Origin: RYN-230 sp963782185
Lineage (GTDB): Bacteria > Actinomycetota > Actinomycetes > Streptosporangiales > Streptosporangiaceae
Length of the DNA: 64,000 nucleotides
Direction: 5' to 3'
NCBI GenBank assembly: GCA_963782185.1
Contig: CAWAJB010000024.1
Span: 1-64,000, forward strand
A model generated the notes under the pieces. The model saw only the letters and a program-made list of their open reading frames with translations. It was not told the DNA's origin and made no database searches. Within the stretch, counting starts at the first letter, position 1. Each line of letters opens with the position of its first letter. Below are positions 41,245 to 49,313 of the stretch, in pieces. A program made the position numbers and the translations under genes.

Positions 41245-41960
41245 CCGCTACCACCGAGTTGCGCGCCGCTGTCACAGGGCTGATCGGGCTCGCGTCCGCC
41301 GAGGAGGAAATGCTGCTGGCCAGCGCGCCCGACGGCGAAGACGGCAGCCCGGATCGCTGGGCCGCCGCCCCGCTCGTCGCACACAACGCCGAGTTCCGGC
41401 AGCAGCAGGTGGTGCGGCTGCGCGCGGTCCTGCGCGGCGGCACGCCACCCGATTTCGCCGAGACCGACCACCGCTCGGCGGACGCCTACCGGCGCTACTG
41501 TGCCGGGACCAAGGCTGAGGTGACCGCGGTGAGCAGACAGTCCGCCGGCAAGCTGATCGACGGGCTGGCCGCGGTGTCCGACGAGGATCTCAGTGACGCC
41601 TCGCGCCACCCCTGGCTGCGCGGGCGCCAGCTTTGGCTGCAGGTCGTGGTACGCGGGTTCTGGCATCCGATCGGGCACCTCGGCGACTATCACATCGCCT
41701 GCGGCCGGGCCGCCCGGGCCGTTGCGATGCAATCGCACGCCCTGGCGACGTCGCGGTACCTCGGCGTGCCGGACCCGGCCCTCGGCATGGCCGCTTACAG
41801 CCTGGCCTGCGCGCAGGTCGCCGCAAACGATCCGACCGGCGCAGCCGCCACGCTCACCGCGGCCATCAGGCTCAACCCGGACCTACGGGCAAACGCCCGC
41901 CGTGACCCGGATCTTGCCGCCCTCCGGGCTGACGGACAGCTGGCCACTCTGCTCCGCTGA
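41241..41960 (+). CDS. DinB/maleylpyruvate-isomerase-type protein with C-terminal TPR-like region
   Basis: A 239-residue protein. The N-terminal two-thirds is a four-helix DinB-like fold, with PLVAHNAEFRQQQVVRLRAVL and a late HPIGHLGDYHI that supplies the histidines usually binding a metal. The C-terminal 80 residues (LGVPDPALGMAAYSLACAQVAANDPTGAAATLTAAIRLNPDLRANARRDPDLAAL) look like two or three TPR helices. Relatives act as thiol-dependent transferases or isomerases, often with mycothiol or bacillithiol. The ATG overlaps the stop of the methyltransferase fragment. Function is not assignable further. Confidence 0.7.
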   Translation: MTATTELRAAVTGLIGLASAEEEMLLASAPDGEDGSPDRWAAAPLVAHNAEFRQQQVVRLRAVLRGGTPPDFAETDHRSADAYRRYCAGTKAEVTAVSRQSAGKLIDGLAAVSDEDLSDASRHPWLRGRQLWLQVVVRGFWHPIGHLGDYHIACGRAARAVAMQSHALATSRYLGVPDPALGMAAYSLACAQVAANDPTGAAATLTAAIRLNPDLRANARRDPDLAALRADGQLATLLR

Positions 41961-42071
41961 GCCGGGGGTGCCCACCCCGGAATCACGGCGTGCGGGCGTG
42001 GTCGAGCGCGCTCAGAGATCAGGCCGAGGCACCCGGCAGGTCAGCGGGACCTTTCTCATGTGTGCTGATAG

Positions 42072-42534
42072 TTACCCGACGCCACCCTGGCCGGTGAAGT
42101 TCCCGGTCCACGCAGGGTCGTGCACCGTGTTCCCGAACCCTGAGGTGTTGCCCCACAGCGCCCGGTTAAGGACGTTGCCATTGACGGTTCCGAGCCACCA
42201 GTTTTGGTCGCCCGGGTAGTAGAAGAGAACCTGAGTGTGCCCGATACCGGTGAAGTCCCCCGTCCAGAACGGCCGCCCGTCGCCGACCTGGCCGAAGCCA
42301 GCGGTGTTCCCGGCCTGGGTCCAGCGCAGGCCCTCGGTGTCGCGCGCAGCCAGCCACCAGTCCATCGTGTTCGTAAGCGAGGAGTGTGGCCGCCGGATAG
42401 GCGCCGGGGAACAAACGGCCCGCTCCCCAGAAGGGAACCAGGGGCGTGCCATCCGGCACACCCGCCAGCCCGCTGTCGGGAACACGTTTGCTGTGGCGTT
42501 GCGCAAAATCCCTGGACACTGACGTCAGTGTCAC
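42072..42534 (-). pseudogene. Frameshifted fragment of an FG-GAP/VCBS-like repeat protein
   Basis: Two minus-strand frames encode repeat units of a beta-propeller-like secreted protein. The upstream part reads PLVPFWGAGRLFPGAYPAATLLAYEHDG, and after a shift near 42365 the second frame continues WWLAARDTEGLRW, AGNTAGFGQVGDGRPFWTGDFTG, QVLFYYPGDQNWWLG, ending FTGQGGVG at the stop. The units share a FWTGDFTG...VLFYYPGDQNWWLG pattern of about 45 residues. No signal peptide or complete N-terminus is present, so only a remnant remains. Confidence 0.6.
42515..42532. promoter_or_regulatory. 18-base perfect palindrome upstream of the second MMPL gene
   Basis: GACACTGACGTCAGTGTC is its own reverse complement over 18 bases. 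It lies 92 bases upstream of the MMPL start and is the kind of site bound by TetR-family or bZIP-sized dimers. No regulator gene is adjacent. The half-site contains AGTGTC/GACACT, also present in the 5663-5694 repeat. Confidence 0.6.
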
Positions 42535-42623
42535 AAAAGTCTGCCATGCTGGTCAGGATCCATGACACACGCGTCAGCTGAGCCTGCCGTGCGCTCAGCC
42601 GCCCCTGATCCCCGCGAGGCCCC

Positions 42624-45074
42624 ATGCGCGACATGCTCGACCCTGCCCGGCCAGACGCCCGGTCGCCCGTGCCGGACGTGCGTCGCCGGGCATCGCGGGA
42701 CCCCGGGGGCTCACTGGCGCCTGGTCCGCGCCGGCCCCGGGCGCCGATGGTCGAGCGGATCGCCTGCTGGAGCGCGCGGCACCGGATCGCCGTGATCGTG
42801 GGCTGGCTGGTGCTGGCCGGGACCGCGCTGCTCGCCGGGCAACTGCTCGGCACGCAGAGCCAGCAGCAGTACGACCCCGGGCAGGCCGGGCGGGCCGAGC
42901 AGATGCTGCACCAGCTCGACGTGGTCAGCCCGCCCCAGGAATCCGTTCTCATCCAGGCCCGCGGGAGCTCGCCGGGGGACAGCTACGCGCACAGCCCGCA
43001 GATGCGCCGGGCCGTCGCGGACGTGGTCGGGGCTCTCCAGGGACTGCCCCGGGCGGCCCGGGACATCCGGTCACCGCTAACTCCCCGGGGCCAGTCCCTG
43101 GTCTCCGCGGATGGCCGCACGGTGCTGGTCACGTTCAACGTGGGCGGCCCGCACGGCCGCGCGGACACCACGGTCAGCCGGGACCTGGCCGCGGTGGCAC
43201 GGGTCCAGGCCGCCCATCCTGGCCTGATCGTGTCCGAGGCGGGTGACGCGAGCACCGACCAGGCCGCCAACACGATGATGGGCAAGGACTTCCACAAGGC
43301 CGAGCTCACCTCGGTGCCGATCACGCTGATCCTGCTCCTTGCGGTGTTCGGCGCGCTGGTCGCGGCGGGCATCCCGGTGCTGCTGGCCGGCAGCGCGGTC
43401 ATGGTCGCGGTCTCGCTGCTCGCGGTGCCCAGCCGCTGGCTGCCCATCGGATCGAGCACCTCCGAGGTGGTGCTGATCATCGGGATGGCGGTCGGCGTCG
43501 ACTACTCCCTCTTCTACCTGCGGCGGGAGCGGGAAGAACGGGCCGCGGGCGCGTCGTTCCCGGCCGCCCTGGCCACGGCGGCGCATACGTCCGGCCGGGC
43601 CATCGTGGTCTCCGGGCTGACCGTGATGGTCTCGCTGGCCGGGCTGCTGCTGACCGGGATCGACTTGTTTACCGGGATCGCCGTCGGCACCATCATGGTC
43701 GTCGGCGTGGCCGTCATCGGCTCGCTCACGTTCCTGCCTGCCCTGCTGTCCCTGCTGGGGCCGCGGGCCGACCGTGGCCGGATCCCGTTCCTCGGCCGGC
43801 ACCGGACCCAGGCCCGCCCGTCCCGGCTGTGGGCCATGCTGGTCCGCCGGGTGGTGCGCCGGCCGCTGCTGTGGGGCGGGTCCGCCGCGCTGGCCCTGCT
43901 CGCGCTGGCCGCGCCCGCGCTCGGCATGCGCACCGGCGCGCCTGCCATCGACCTGCCCGCCAAACTCCCTGTGGTGCAGACCCTCGACCAGATCCAGCGC
44001 GCCTTCCCGGGCCGCCCCGCCCCGGCGCAGGTCGTCGTCATGGGCGGCGACGTGTCCGGCCCGCGCATGCGGGCCGCGGTGACCGCGCTCCAGGCCAGGG
44101 CGTCAGCCCACGGGGTCATCCACCGCCCGGTCACGGCCGGGGTGGTCGGCCAGGGCCGCGGGCTGGTCATCTCCGTCCCGCTGGCCGGCGATGGCACGGA
44201 TGCGGTGTCCCGCCACGCCCTGCTCGACCTGCGTGATCAGATCCTGCCCGGCACGGTCGGGACCGTGCCGGGAGCCAGCTACGCCGTCACCGGGAACACG
44301 GCCAGCGGTTATGACTTCGACGCGGCGCTGCGGTCCCGCACGCCGATCGTGTTCGCTGTGGTCGCGGGCCTCGCGCTGCTCCTGCTCATGGCGGCGTTCC
44401 GCTCACTGGCCATCCCGCTGATCTCGATCGGGCTGAACCTGCTCTCGGTCGGCGCGGCGTACGGCCTGATCACGCTCATCTTCCAGGACGGGCACCTGCA
44501 GGGGCCGCTCGGCTTCACCTCGTTCGGCGGGATCATCCCGTGGGTGCCGCTGTTCATGTTCGTGTTCCTGTTCGGGCTGAGCATGGACTACCACGTGTTC
44601 ATCCTGAGCCGCATCCGCGAGCTGCGGGCGCGCGGCAGAAGTCACGAGGAGGCCATAGTCGGCGGGGTGGCCGCGTGTTCCGGAGTCGTGACCAGCGCGG
44701 CGGTGATCATGGTCGCGGTCTTCTCGATCTTTGCGACCCTCTCCCTGATCGAGCTGAAAATGGTCGGCGTCGGCCTGGCCTCCGCGGTGCTCATCGACGC
44801 GACGATCGTGCGTGGCATCCTGGTGCCGGCCGCACTGGCCTTGCTGGGCGAGCGCAGCTGGTACTTCCCCCGGTGGCTGGAGTGGCTGCCGGGCTGGCGG
44901 CTCGAGGCATCCGGTGCGCCTGTGGCGCCCGTGCCGGCGAGCGTGTCCGCGGTGTCTGTGCAGGCTGGCACGCCTTCGGTGCTGGCTGCGTCACCCGTTG
45001 CGGCGCCTGCCCCGCGGGAGCCGGGGGTAGTCTTGGCGGGTGAGCGAACCGGGTCCCGGGAGGGCGCGGCCTGA
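42624..45074 (+). CDS. MMPL/RND-family transporter (second copy)
   Basis: An 816-residue MmpL-type exporter, paralogous to the one at 35557-37908: the same RAPMVERIACWSARHR start, LLGTQSQQQYDPGQAGRAEQMLHQLDVVSPPQESVL periplasmic segment, and the DY pairs IIGMAVGVDYSLFYLRREREER and FLFGLSMDYHVFILSRIRELRARG. About 11-12 transmembrane helices are visible. The C-terminal 65 residues are a Pro/Ala/Val-rich cytoplasmic tail longer than in the first copy. It overlaps the next gene by 35 bases, so MMPL, proline-rich membrane protein and mycosin form one transcription unit. The upstream palindrome probably controls it. Confidence 0.9.
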   Translation: MRDMLDPARPDARSPVPDVRRRASRDPGGSLAPGPRRPRAPMVERIACWSARHRIAVIVGWLVLAGTALLAGQLLGTQSQQQYDPGQAGRAEQMLHQLDVVSPPQESVLIQARGSSPGDSYAHSPQMRRAVADVVGALQGLPRAARDIRSPLTPRGQSLVSADGRTVLVTFNVGGPHGRADTTVSRDLAAVARVQAAHPGLIVSEAGDASTDQAANTMMGKDFHKAELTSVPITLILLLAVFGALVAAGIPVLLAGSAVMVAVSLLAVPSRWLPIGSSTSEVVLIIGMAVGVDYSLFYLRREREERAAGASFPAALATAAHTSGRAIVVSGLTVMVSLAGLLLTGIDLFTGIAVGTIMVVGVAVIGSLTFLPALLSLLGPRADRGRIPFLGRHRTQARPSRLWAMLVRRVVRRPLLWGGSAALALLALAAPALGMRTGAPAIDLPAKLPVVQTLDQIQRAFPGRPAPAQVVVMGGDVSGPRMRAAVTALQARASAHGVIHRPVTAGVVGQGRGLVISVPLAGDGTDAVSRHALLDLRDQILPGTVGTVPGASYAVTGNTASGYDFDAALRSRTPIVFAVVAGLALLLLMAAFRSLAIPLISIGLNLLSVGAAYGLITLIFQDGHLQGPLGFTSFGGIIPWVPLFMFVFLFGLSMDYHVFILSRIRELRARGRSHEEAIVGGVAACSGVVTSAAVIMVAVFSIFATLSLIELKMVGVGLASAVLIDATIVRGILVPAALALLGERSWYFPRWLEWLPGWRLEASGAPVAPVPASVSAVSVQAGTPSVLAASPVAAPAPREPGVVLAGERTGSREGAA

Positions 45075-45960
45075 CGGCCCCCCGTCGTCCCCGGCGCCGG
45101 CTTTAGCCTCGCCCGCGCCGCCGGTACCTGCGGTGCCGGCGCCCTCACCCTCCCCGGAGCTTCCTGACGTCTCCGGGCCGGTCCCGGCCGCGGGCGCGAC
45201 CGGGGTGCTTCCGGCGTTCCCTCCCGCCCGGGCCTCTCCTGCCCGCGCGGGCCGCCGCCCCCTGCTCCTGGCCGTCACGGCCGCGGCCGCGGCCTGCTGC
45301 CTGGCGGCAGCGGTGCTCGCGGGCCGCGCGGCCATCGCCGCGCAGACCCGCCCGCCGACCCCGGCGGAACGGGCCGCGGCCGCCGCGGCCGCGGTGGCCC
45401 AGCGATGGCGGTCCTGGCCTGCCGGGCGGATCTTCCCGGCAGACCTGCGGTACACCACCACGCTGCACGGTCCGGGGACCGCGTACCGGGTCGGCATCTC
45501 GCCGGACTACCAGTGCGGCGCCGCGCTGGACGCCGTCCTGGCCCGTCCGGCGCACCGGGACGGCTGCCAGGCCGGAATCCGGGCCAGCTACGTGGACGAG
45601 CTGGGCGGCGTCGTCTACACCACGGGTGTCCTCGCGTTCCCCGACCGGGCCCGGGCGGCCGCGTTCACCCGCCAGCTCCCCTCGGCCCGGCCCCCGGTCG
45701 CCGCCCTCCGCGCCCTGGCGCTGCCCGGCACCGCGAGCGCGCGGTTCACCGCCGCGGCCCGCCAGACGGCGACCGCACGCCAGGACGGCCCGTTCGTCGT
45801 GCTTACTGTGGCGGGCTACGCCGACGGCCGTCCGGCCGCCGTGACCGGCGAGTTCGACGCCCCGGCGTTCAGCGCCGCCGGGCGGCTGGCCACCGAGATC
45901 CTGGCCCCGCTGAACCGGCCTGCCGTGGTCAACTGCGCCCGCCGGCGGTGGTCCTGCTGA
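45040..45960 (+). CDS. Proline-rich single-pass membrane protein of unknown function
   Basis: A 306-residue protein from GTG 45040. The first 85 residues are disordered and rich in Pro, Ala and Ser. One transmembrane helix follows at about 75-100 (PLLLAVTAAAAACCLAAAVLAG), then an extracytoplasmic domain of about 200 residues with four cysteines (YQCGAALDAVL, HRDGCQAGI and the C-terminal NCARRRWSC), probably forming disulphides. The topology resembles ESX/type VII-associated and other envelope proteins of actinobacteria. It overlaps the MMPL gene upstream and the protease gene downstream, so the three products probably act together in the envelope. Confidence 0.7.
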   Translation: MSEPGPGRARPDGPPSSPAPALASPAPPVPAVPAPSPSPELPDVSGPVPAAGATGVLPAFPPARASPARAGRRPLLLAVTAAAAACCLAAAVLAGRAAIAAQTRPPTPAERAAAAAAAVAQRWRSWPAGRIFPADLRYTTTLHGPGTAYRVGISPDYQCGAALDAVLARPAHRDGCQAGIRASYVDELGGVVYTTGVLAFPDRARAAAFTRQLPSARPPVAALRALALPGTASARFTAAARQTATARQDGPFVVLTVAGYADGRPAAVTGEFDAPAFSAAGRLATEILAPLNRPAVVNCARRRWSC

Positions 45961-47228
45961 CCGGGCCGGCCCGGCTGCAGGCCGTGATGGCGGCCGCGGC
46001 CATGGCCTGGCTGCCGTGGCTCGGCGGGCACCATGCCGCCGGAGCCTATGCCGCCGGAGCCCATGCCGCCGGAGCCCATGCCGCACAGCCCGGGCCGGGA
46101 GCCCAGGTCCGCGTGGCCGAGCAGGCGCAGCTCAGGGCCATCGACGCCCCGTCCGCCTGGCGGCTGAGCCAGGGCCGGGGGGTGACCGTCGGCGTCCTGG
46201 ACACCGGCGTGGACACGGCCGCGGCCGACCTGTCCGGGTCGGTCCTCGCCGGGCCGGACTACACCATGGGCGCCGACCCCCCTGGCTACCAGCCGCCGCA
46301 CCTGCACGGGACGTTCATCGCCTCGCTCATCGCCGGGCACGGCAGCGGCCCGGCGCGGGGCGGCGGGATCATCGGTGTCGCGCCCGCCGCCCGGATACTC
46401 TCCGTCCGGGTCATCCTGGACGACGAGGAACCAGGGATAGGCCCCTATAACACCAACCCCCGGTTCGCCGGTGCGATCAGCCAGGGCATCCGGTACGCGG
46501 CCAGCCACGGGGCCGGTGTGATCAACATGTCCCTGGGCTCTGCCGCGCCCAGCCGGGCCATGCAGGCGGCCCTGGCGTACGCGGTCTCCCGCGGTGCCCT
46601 GGTGGTGGCGTCGGCCGGCAACAGCGGCGCTCCGGGCCCGGCGTACACCCCGTATTCATACCCGGCGGCGTTCACCGGGGTGGTGTCGGTGGCTGCGGTG
46701 AACGACTCCGGGGTCCGGGCCCCGTTCTCTGACCGCAATTCGTCCGTGGTGTTCTCCGCGCCGGGGGTCAACGTGATCGGGGCCGGGCCGGGCGGTACCT
46801 ACCTGCAGGCCAGCGGGACCAGCCCGGCGGCGGCCTTCGTGACGGGTGTCGCGGCCCTGATCCGGTCCGCGTACCCGCGGCTCTCCGCAGCCCAGGTCGA
46901 ACAGGCGATGATCAGCTCGGCGGCCCGCCGCCCGGCCGGCGGGTACAGCACCGCCACCGGATTCGGTGAGGTCGACGCGGCCGTGGCGCTGCGGGCCGCG
47001 GGCCGCCTGGCCGCCAGCAGGCCCGCGGGCGGGCTGGCCGCGGGGCGGCACTTCGGCCCGGGGACGCCCGGGCCGATCCAGGTCACCCACCGGGATGAGA
47101 CACGGATCGCCACGCTCGGCGGCATCGGGGCCGCGGGAGCGGCCGGCTTCCTGGTCGCGCTGGCCGTCTTCGCCGTCCTCGCCGCGCGCCGCCTGCGCCG
47201 CCGCCCTTCCGGCGGGCAGTACGGCTAA
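45948..47228 (+). CDS. Mycosin-like S8 (subtilisin-family) membrane serine protease
   Basis: A 426-residue subtilase with an N-terminal signal peptide and a C-terminal transmembrane anchor (ATLGGIGAAGAAGFLVALAVFAVLAARRLRRR), the mycosin architecture. The catalytic triad is visible: Asp85 in VGVLDTGVDT, His120 in PPHLHGTFIAS and Ser292 in SGTSPAAAFVTG, with Asn in SAGNSGAPG for the oxyanion hole. Mycosins are associated with type VII (ESX) secretion, but no ESX core gene is in this window. The GTG at 45948 overlaps the previous gene's stop. A 15-base repeat expands the region just after the signal peptide. Confidence 0.87.
   Translation: MVLLTGPARLQAVMAAAAMAWLPWLGGHHAAGAYAAGAHAAGAHAAQPGPGAQVRVAEQAQLRAIDAPSAWRLSQGRGVTVGVLDTGVDTAAADLSGSVLAGPDYTMGADPPGYQPPHLHGTFIASLIAGHGSGPARGGGIIGVAPAARILSVRVILDDEEPGIGPYNTNPRFAGAISQGIRYAASHGAGVINMSLGSAAPSRAMQAALAYAVSRGALVVASAGNSGAPGPAYTPYSYPAAFTGVVSVAAVNDSGVRAPFSDRNSSVVFSAPGVNVIGAGPGGTYLQASGTSPAAAFVTGVAALIRSAYPRLSAAQVEQAMISSAARRPAGGYSTATGFGEVDAAVALRAAGRLAASRPAGGLAAGRHFGPGTPGPIQVTHRDETRIATLGGIGAAGAAGFLVALAVFAVLAARRLRRRPSGGQYG
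46032..46091. repeat. 15-base tandem repeat in the mycosin gene
   Basis: Four consecutive 15-base units, CATGCCGCCGGAGCC-type, start at 46032, 46047, 46062 and 46077 (last one diverged). They encode HAAGA/YAAGA repeats between the signal peptide and the catalytic domain. Copy number could vary by slippage. Confidence 0.85.
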
Positions 47229-48073
47229 GGCAGGGTCAGGATCTCGTAGCCGTTCGCGGTGACCAGCAGCGTGTGCTCGAACTGCGCGGTGCGCTTGTGG
47301 TCCCTGGTGACGGCGGTCCAGCCGTCGTCCCAGACGTCGTAGGCGATAGTGCCGAGGGTCAGCATGGGCTCGATCGTGAACGTCATGCCCTCCTCCATGA
47401 CCACGTTGACCGCGGGGTCGTCGAAGTGCGGCACGATCAGGCCGGAGTGGAACGTGGTGCCGATGCCGTGGCCGGTGAAGTCGCGGACCACGCCGTAGCC
47501 GAACCGGCGGGCGTACGACTCGATCACCCGGCCGATGGCGTTGAGCGGGCGTCCCGGGGCGGCGGCCCGGATACCCCGCATCATGGCCTCGTGGGTGCGC
47601 TCCACCAGCAGCCGCGATTCCCCGTCCACCTCCCCGGCCAGGAAGGTCGCATTGGTGTCGCCGTGCACGCCGTTGATATAGGCGGTGATGTCCACGTTCA
47701 CGATGTCGCCGTCCGCGATCACCGTGTCGTCCGGGATGCCGTGGCAGATGACCTCGTTGAGCGAGGTGCACAGCGACTTGGGGTAGCCCCGGTAGCCCAG
47801 GGTGCTGGGATAGGCGCCGTGATCGACGAGGAACTCGTGCCCGACCCGGTCCAGCTCGTCCGTGGTCACCCCGGGCGCGACGCGCCGGCCCACCTCCGCG
47901 AGGGCCTGGGCGGCCAGCCGCCCGGCCACGCGCATCCGCCCGATCGTCTCCGGGTCCTTGACGTCCGGCTCGCCGGTCCGCGGGTACTTACGGCCGACGT
48001 ATTCCGGCCGCGCGATGCCGGCCGGGACCTGCCGTTGCGGGGAAATCCGGCCGGGATGGAGCAAAGTCGCCAT
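47225..48073 (-). CDS. map: Methionine aminopeptidase, type I
   Basis: A 282-residue metalloprotease removing initiator methionine. Metal ligands are in place: NVDITAYINGVHGDTNATF (two Asp), GHGIGTTFHSG (His), FTIEPMLT (Glu) and QFEHTLLVT (Glu); TSLNEVICHGIPD carries the substrate-binding His. The N-terminal 30-residue extension is typical of actinobacterial MapA/MapB. The ATG at 48073 begins MATLLHPG; the open frame extends further upstream without coding character. Its 3' end overlaps the mycosin gene's 3' end by 4 bases. Confidence 0.94.
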   Translation of the reverse strand: MATLLHPGRISPQRQVPAGIARPEYVGRKYPRTGEPDVKDPETIGRMRVAGRLAAQALAEVGRRVAPGVTTDELDRVGHEFLVDHGAYPSTLGYRGYPKSLCTSLNEVICHGIPDDTVIADGDIVNVDITAYINGVHGDTNATFLAGEVDGESRLLVERTHEAMMRGIRAAAPGRPLNAIGRVIESYARRFGYGVVRDFTGHGIGTTFHSGLIVPHFDDPAVNVVMEEGMTFTIEPMLTLGTIAYDVWDDGWTAVTRDHKRTAQFEHTLLVTANGYEILTLP

Positions 48074-48093
48074 GGTCTGGGAGTCTAGTGCGC

Positions 48094-48267
48094 ATGGACG
48101 AAGACCAGAGCTGGTGGTACTGCCTGACACACCGGACTGTGGAGCACGGCGCCGGCTGCCCGAACAAGGAGCGGCTCGGCCCGTTCGCCACCGAGGAAGA
48201 AGCGGCCCGCGCGCTGGACACGGTCCGGCGGCGTAACGAGGAGTGGGATCAGGCTGACGAGGATTGA
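48094..48267 (+). CDS. Conserved 57-residue actinobacterial protein
   Basis: A 57-residue protein, divergent from map: it begins MDEDQSWWYCLTHRTVEHG, has AGCPNKERLGPFATEEEAARAL and ends in an acidic tail (WDQADED). A WYC-x3-H ... CPNK-x-RLGPF pattern is highly conserved as I recall for small SPOR-like actinobacterial proteins of unknown function often found next to map or ribosome-associated genes. The two cysteines and the histidine could bind zinc. It is intact, with ATG at 48094, 20 bases from the divergent map start. Confidence 0.78.
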   Translation: MDEDQSWWYCLTHRTVEHGAGCPNKERLGPFATEEEAARALDTVRRRNEEWDQADED

Positions 48268-48340
48268 CCGTCGCGGGCGCCAGTGATCGTCTCCGCGGCG
48301 GGTATCGTGGGGTCTGCGACGATGCCGGAAGGGGCGCGCG

Positions 48341-49264
48341 GTGGCGGAAGACCGGGCGGGTGGCGATCTTCCCGCGGCTGCCCAGGCCCGGATGGCCGAG
48401 ATCCGCACCAGCGGGACCTGGGGATCGGCGCTCAGCGCCGACGAGTTCGCCGCGATCCGGGCGGTGGGATTCGAGCCGGTCGGCCAGGTGCTCGGGGCGG
48501 CCGTCTACAACATCGGCTTCTCGGGCGGCTACAACTGCCCGGGAGCGTGGTCAGGATTCGGCTCGTACGCGCAGGCCTACCGCAGCGTGACCCAGGTATC
48601 CGGGCGGGGTGGCTACGGCTCCTTCGGCCCGCTCACCCAGGCCATGTACGACGCGCGGCACCTGGCCATCAGCCGGATGGTCACCGAGTGCGCCGAGCTG
48701 GGGGGTCACGGCATCGTCGGGGTGTCCCTGACCATCGGGTCCTTCCCGGCCGGCGGGCTGGAGTTCAAGGCGATCGGCACCGCGGTCCGCGCGCCGGGAT
48801 CACCGCCGCTGCCCACGCCGTTCAGCTCCGACCTGTCCGGGCAGGACTTCGCCAAGGTGATCTCGTCGGGCTGGGTGCCGGCCGGGCTGGCCCTGGGTAT
48901 CTCCGTGGGCGCGAGGCACGACGACTGGCTGACCGTGGGACAGACCCGCTGGGGAGCGGGCAACGCCGAGGTGGTCGGCTACACCGAGCTGGTGAACGAC
49001 ACCCGGCACGACGCCCGGCAGCAGCTGGAGAAGGACGTGCGCGGGCTCGGCGGGGAAGGAGTCGTGGTCCAGCGGATGGACATGCGCGTTCACGAGCGCG
49101 AGTGCCCGATCCAGGAGCACGGCAAAGATCACATCGTGGAGGCGACGATCGTGGGGACCGCCATGGTCCGCTTCGCCTCGGTGGCCAAGCCGCCACCACC
49201 GCTGGCTATCCTGTCGCTCGACCCGCAGCGCCGCCAGGCGGCCCGGGTACGGCTGGGACCCTGA
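48341..49264 (+). CDS. Protein with two YbjQ-like (PF01906) domains, first copy
   Basis: A 307-residue cytoplasmic protein with two tandem YbjQ/UPF0145 domains (about residues 25-150 and 160-290). Each carries a conserved entry (LSADEFAAIRAVGFEPVGQVLGAAVYNIGF; LSGQDFAKVISSGWVPAGLALGISVG), a central ARHLAISRM or ARQQLEKD helix and a final FKAIGTAVR / EATIVGTAMVRF strand. The family forms pentameric beta-barrels and was named heavy-metal-binding by genome context; function is unproven. Start at GTG 48341. It is followed by a second gene of the same design. Confidence 0.82.
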   Translation: MAEDRAGGDLPAAAQARMAEIRTSGTWGSALSADEFAAIRAVGFEPVGQVLGAAVYNIGFSGGYNCPGAWSGFGSYAQAYRSVTQVSGRGGYGSFGPLTQAMYDARHLAISRMVTECAELGGHGIVGVSLTIGSFPAGGLEFKAIGTAVRAPGSPPLPTPFSSDLSGQDFAKVISSGWVPAGLALGISVGARHDDWLTVGQTRWGAGNAEVVGYTELVNDTRHDARQQLEKDVRGLGGEGVVVQRMDMRVHERECPIQEHGKDHIVEATIVGTAMVRFASVAKPPPPLAILSLDPQRRQAARVRLGP

Positions 49265-49313
49265 CGGGCAGTTTTCGGCTGGACTGGCAGTACGAGCAGG
49301 GTGAGGGGAAGCG

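Noticed and set aside
39001..42600. Complete mobile element or insertion sequence
   Set aside because: No transposase, integrase, terminal inverted repeats or target duplication was recognised; only fragments are present.
42624..47228. A type VII (ESX) secretion locus
   Set aside because: Only the mycosin-like protease is present; no EccC ATPase, EccD channel or WXG100 genes were found.
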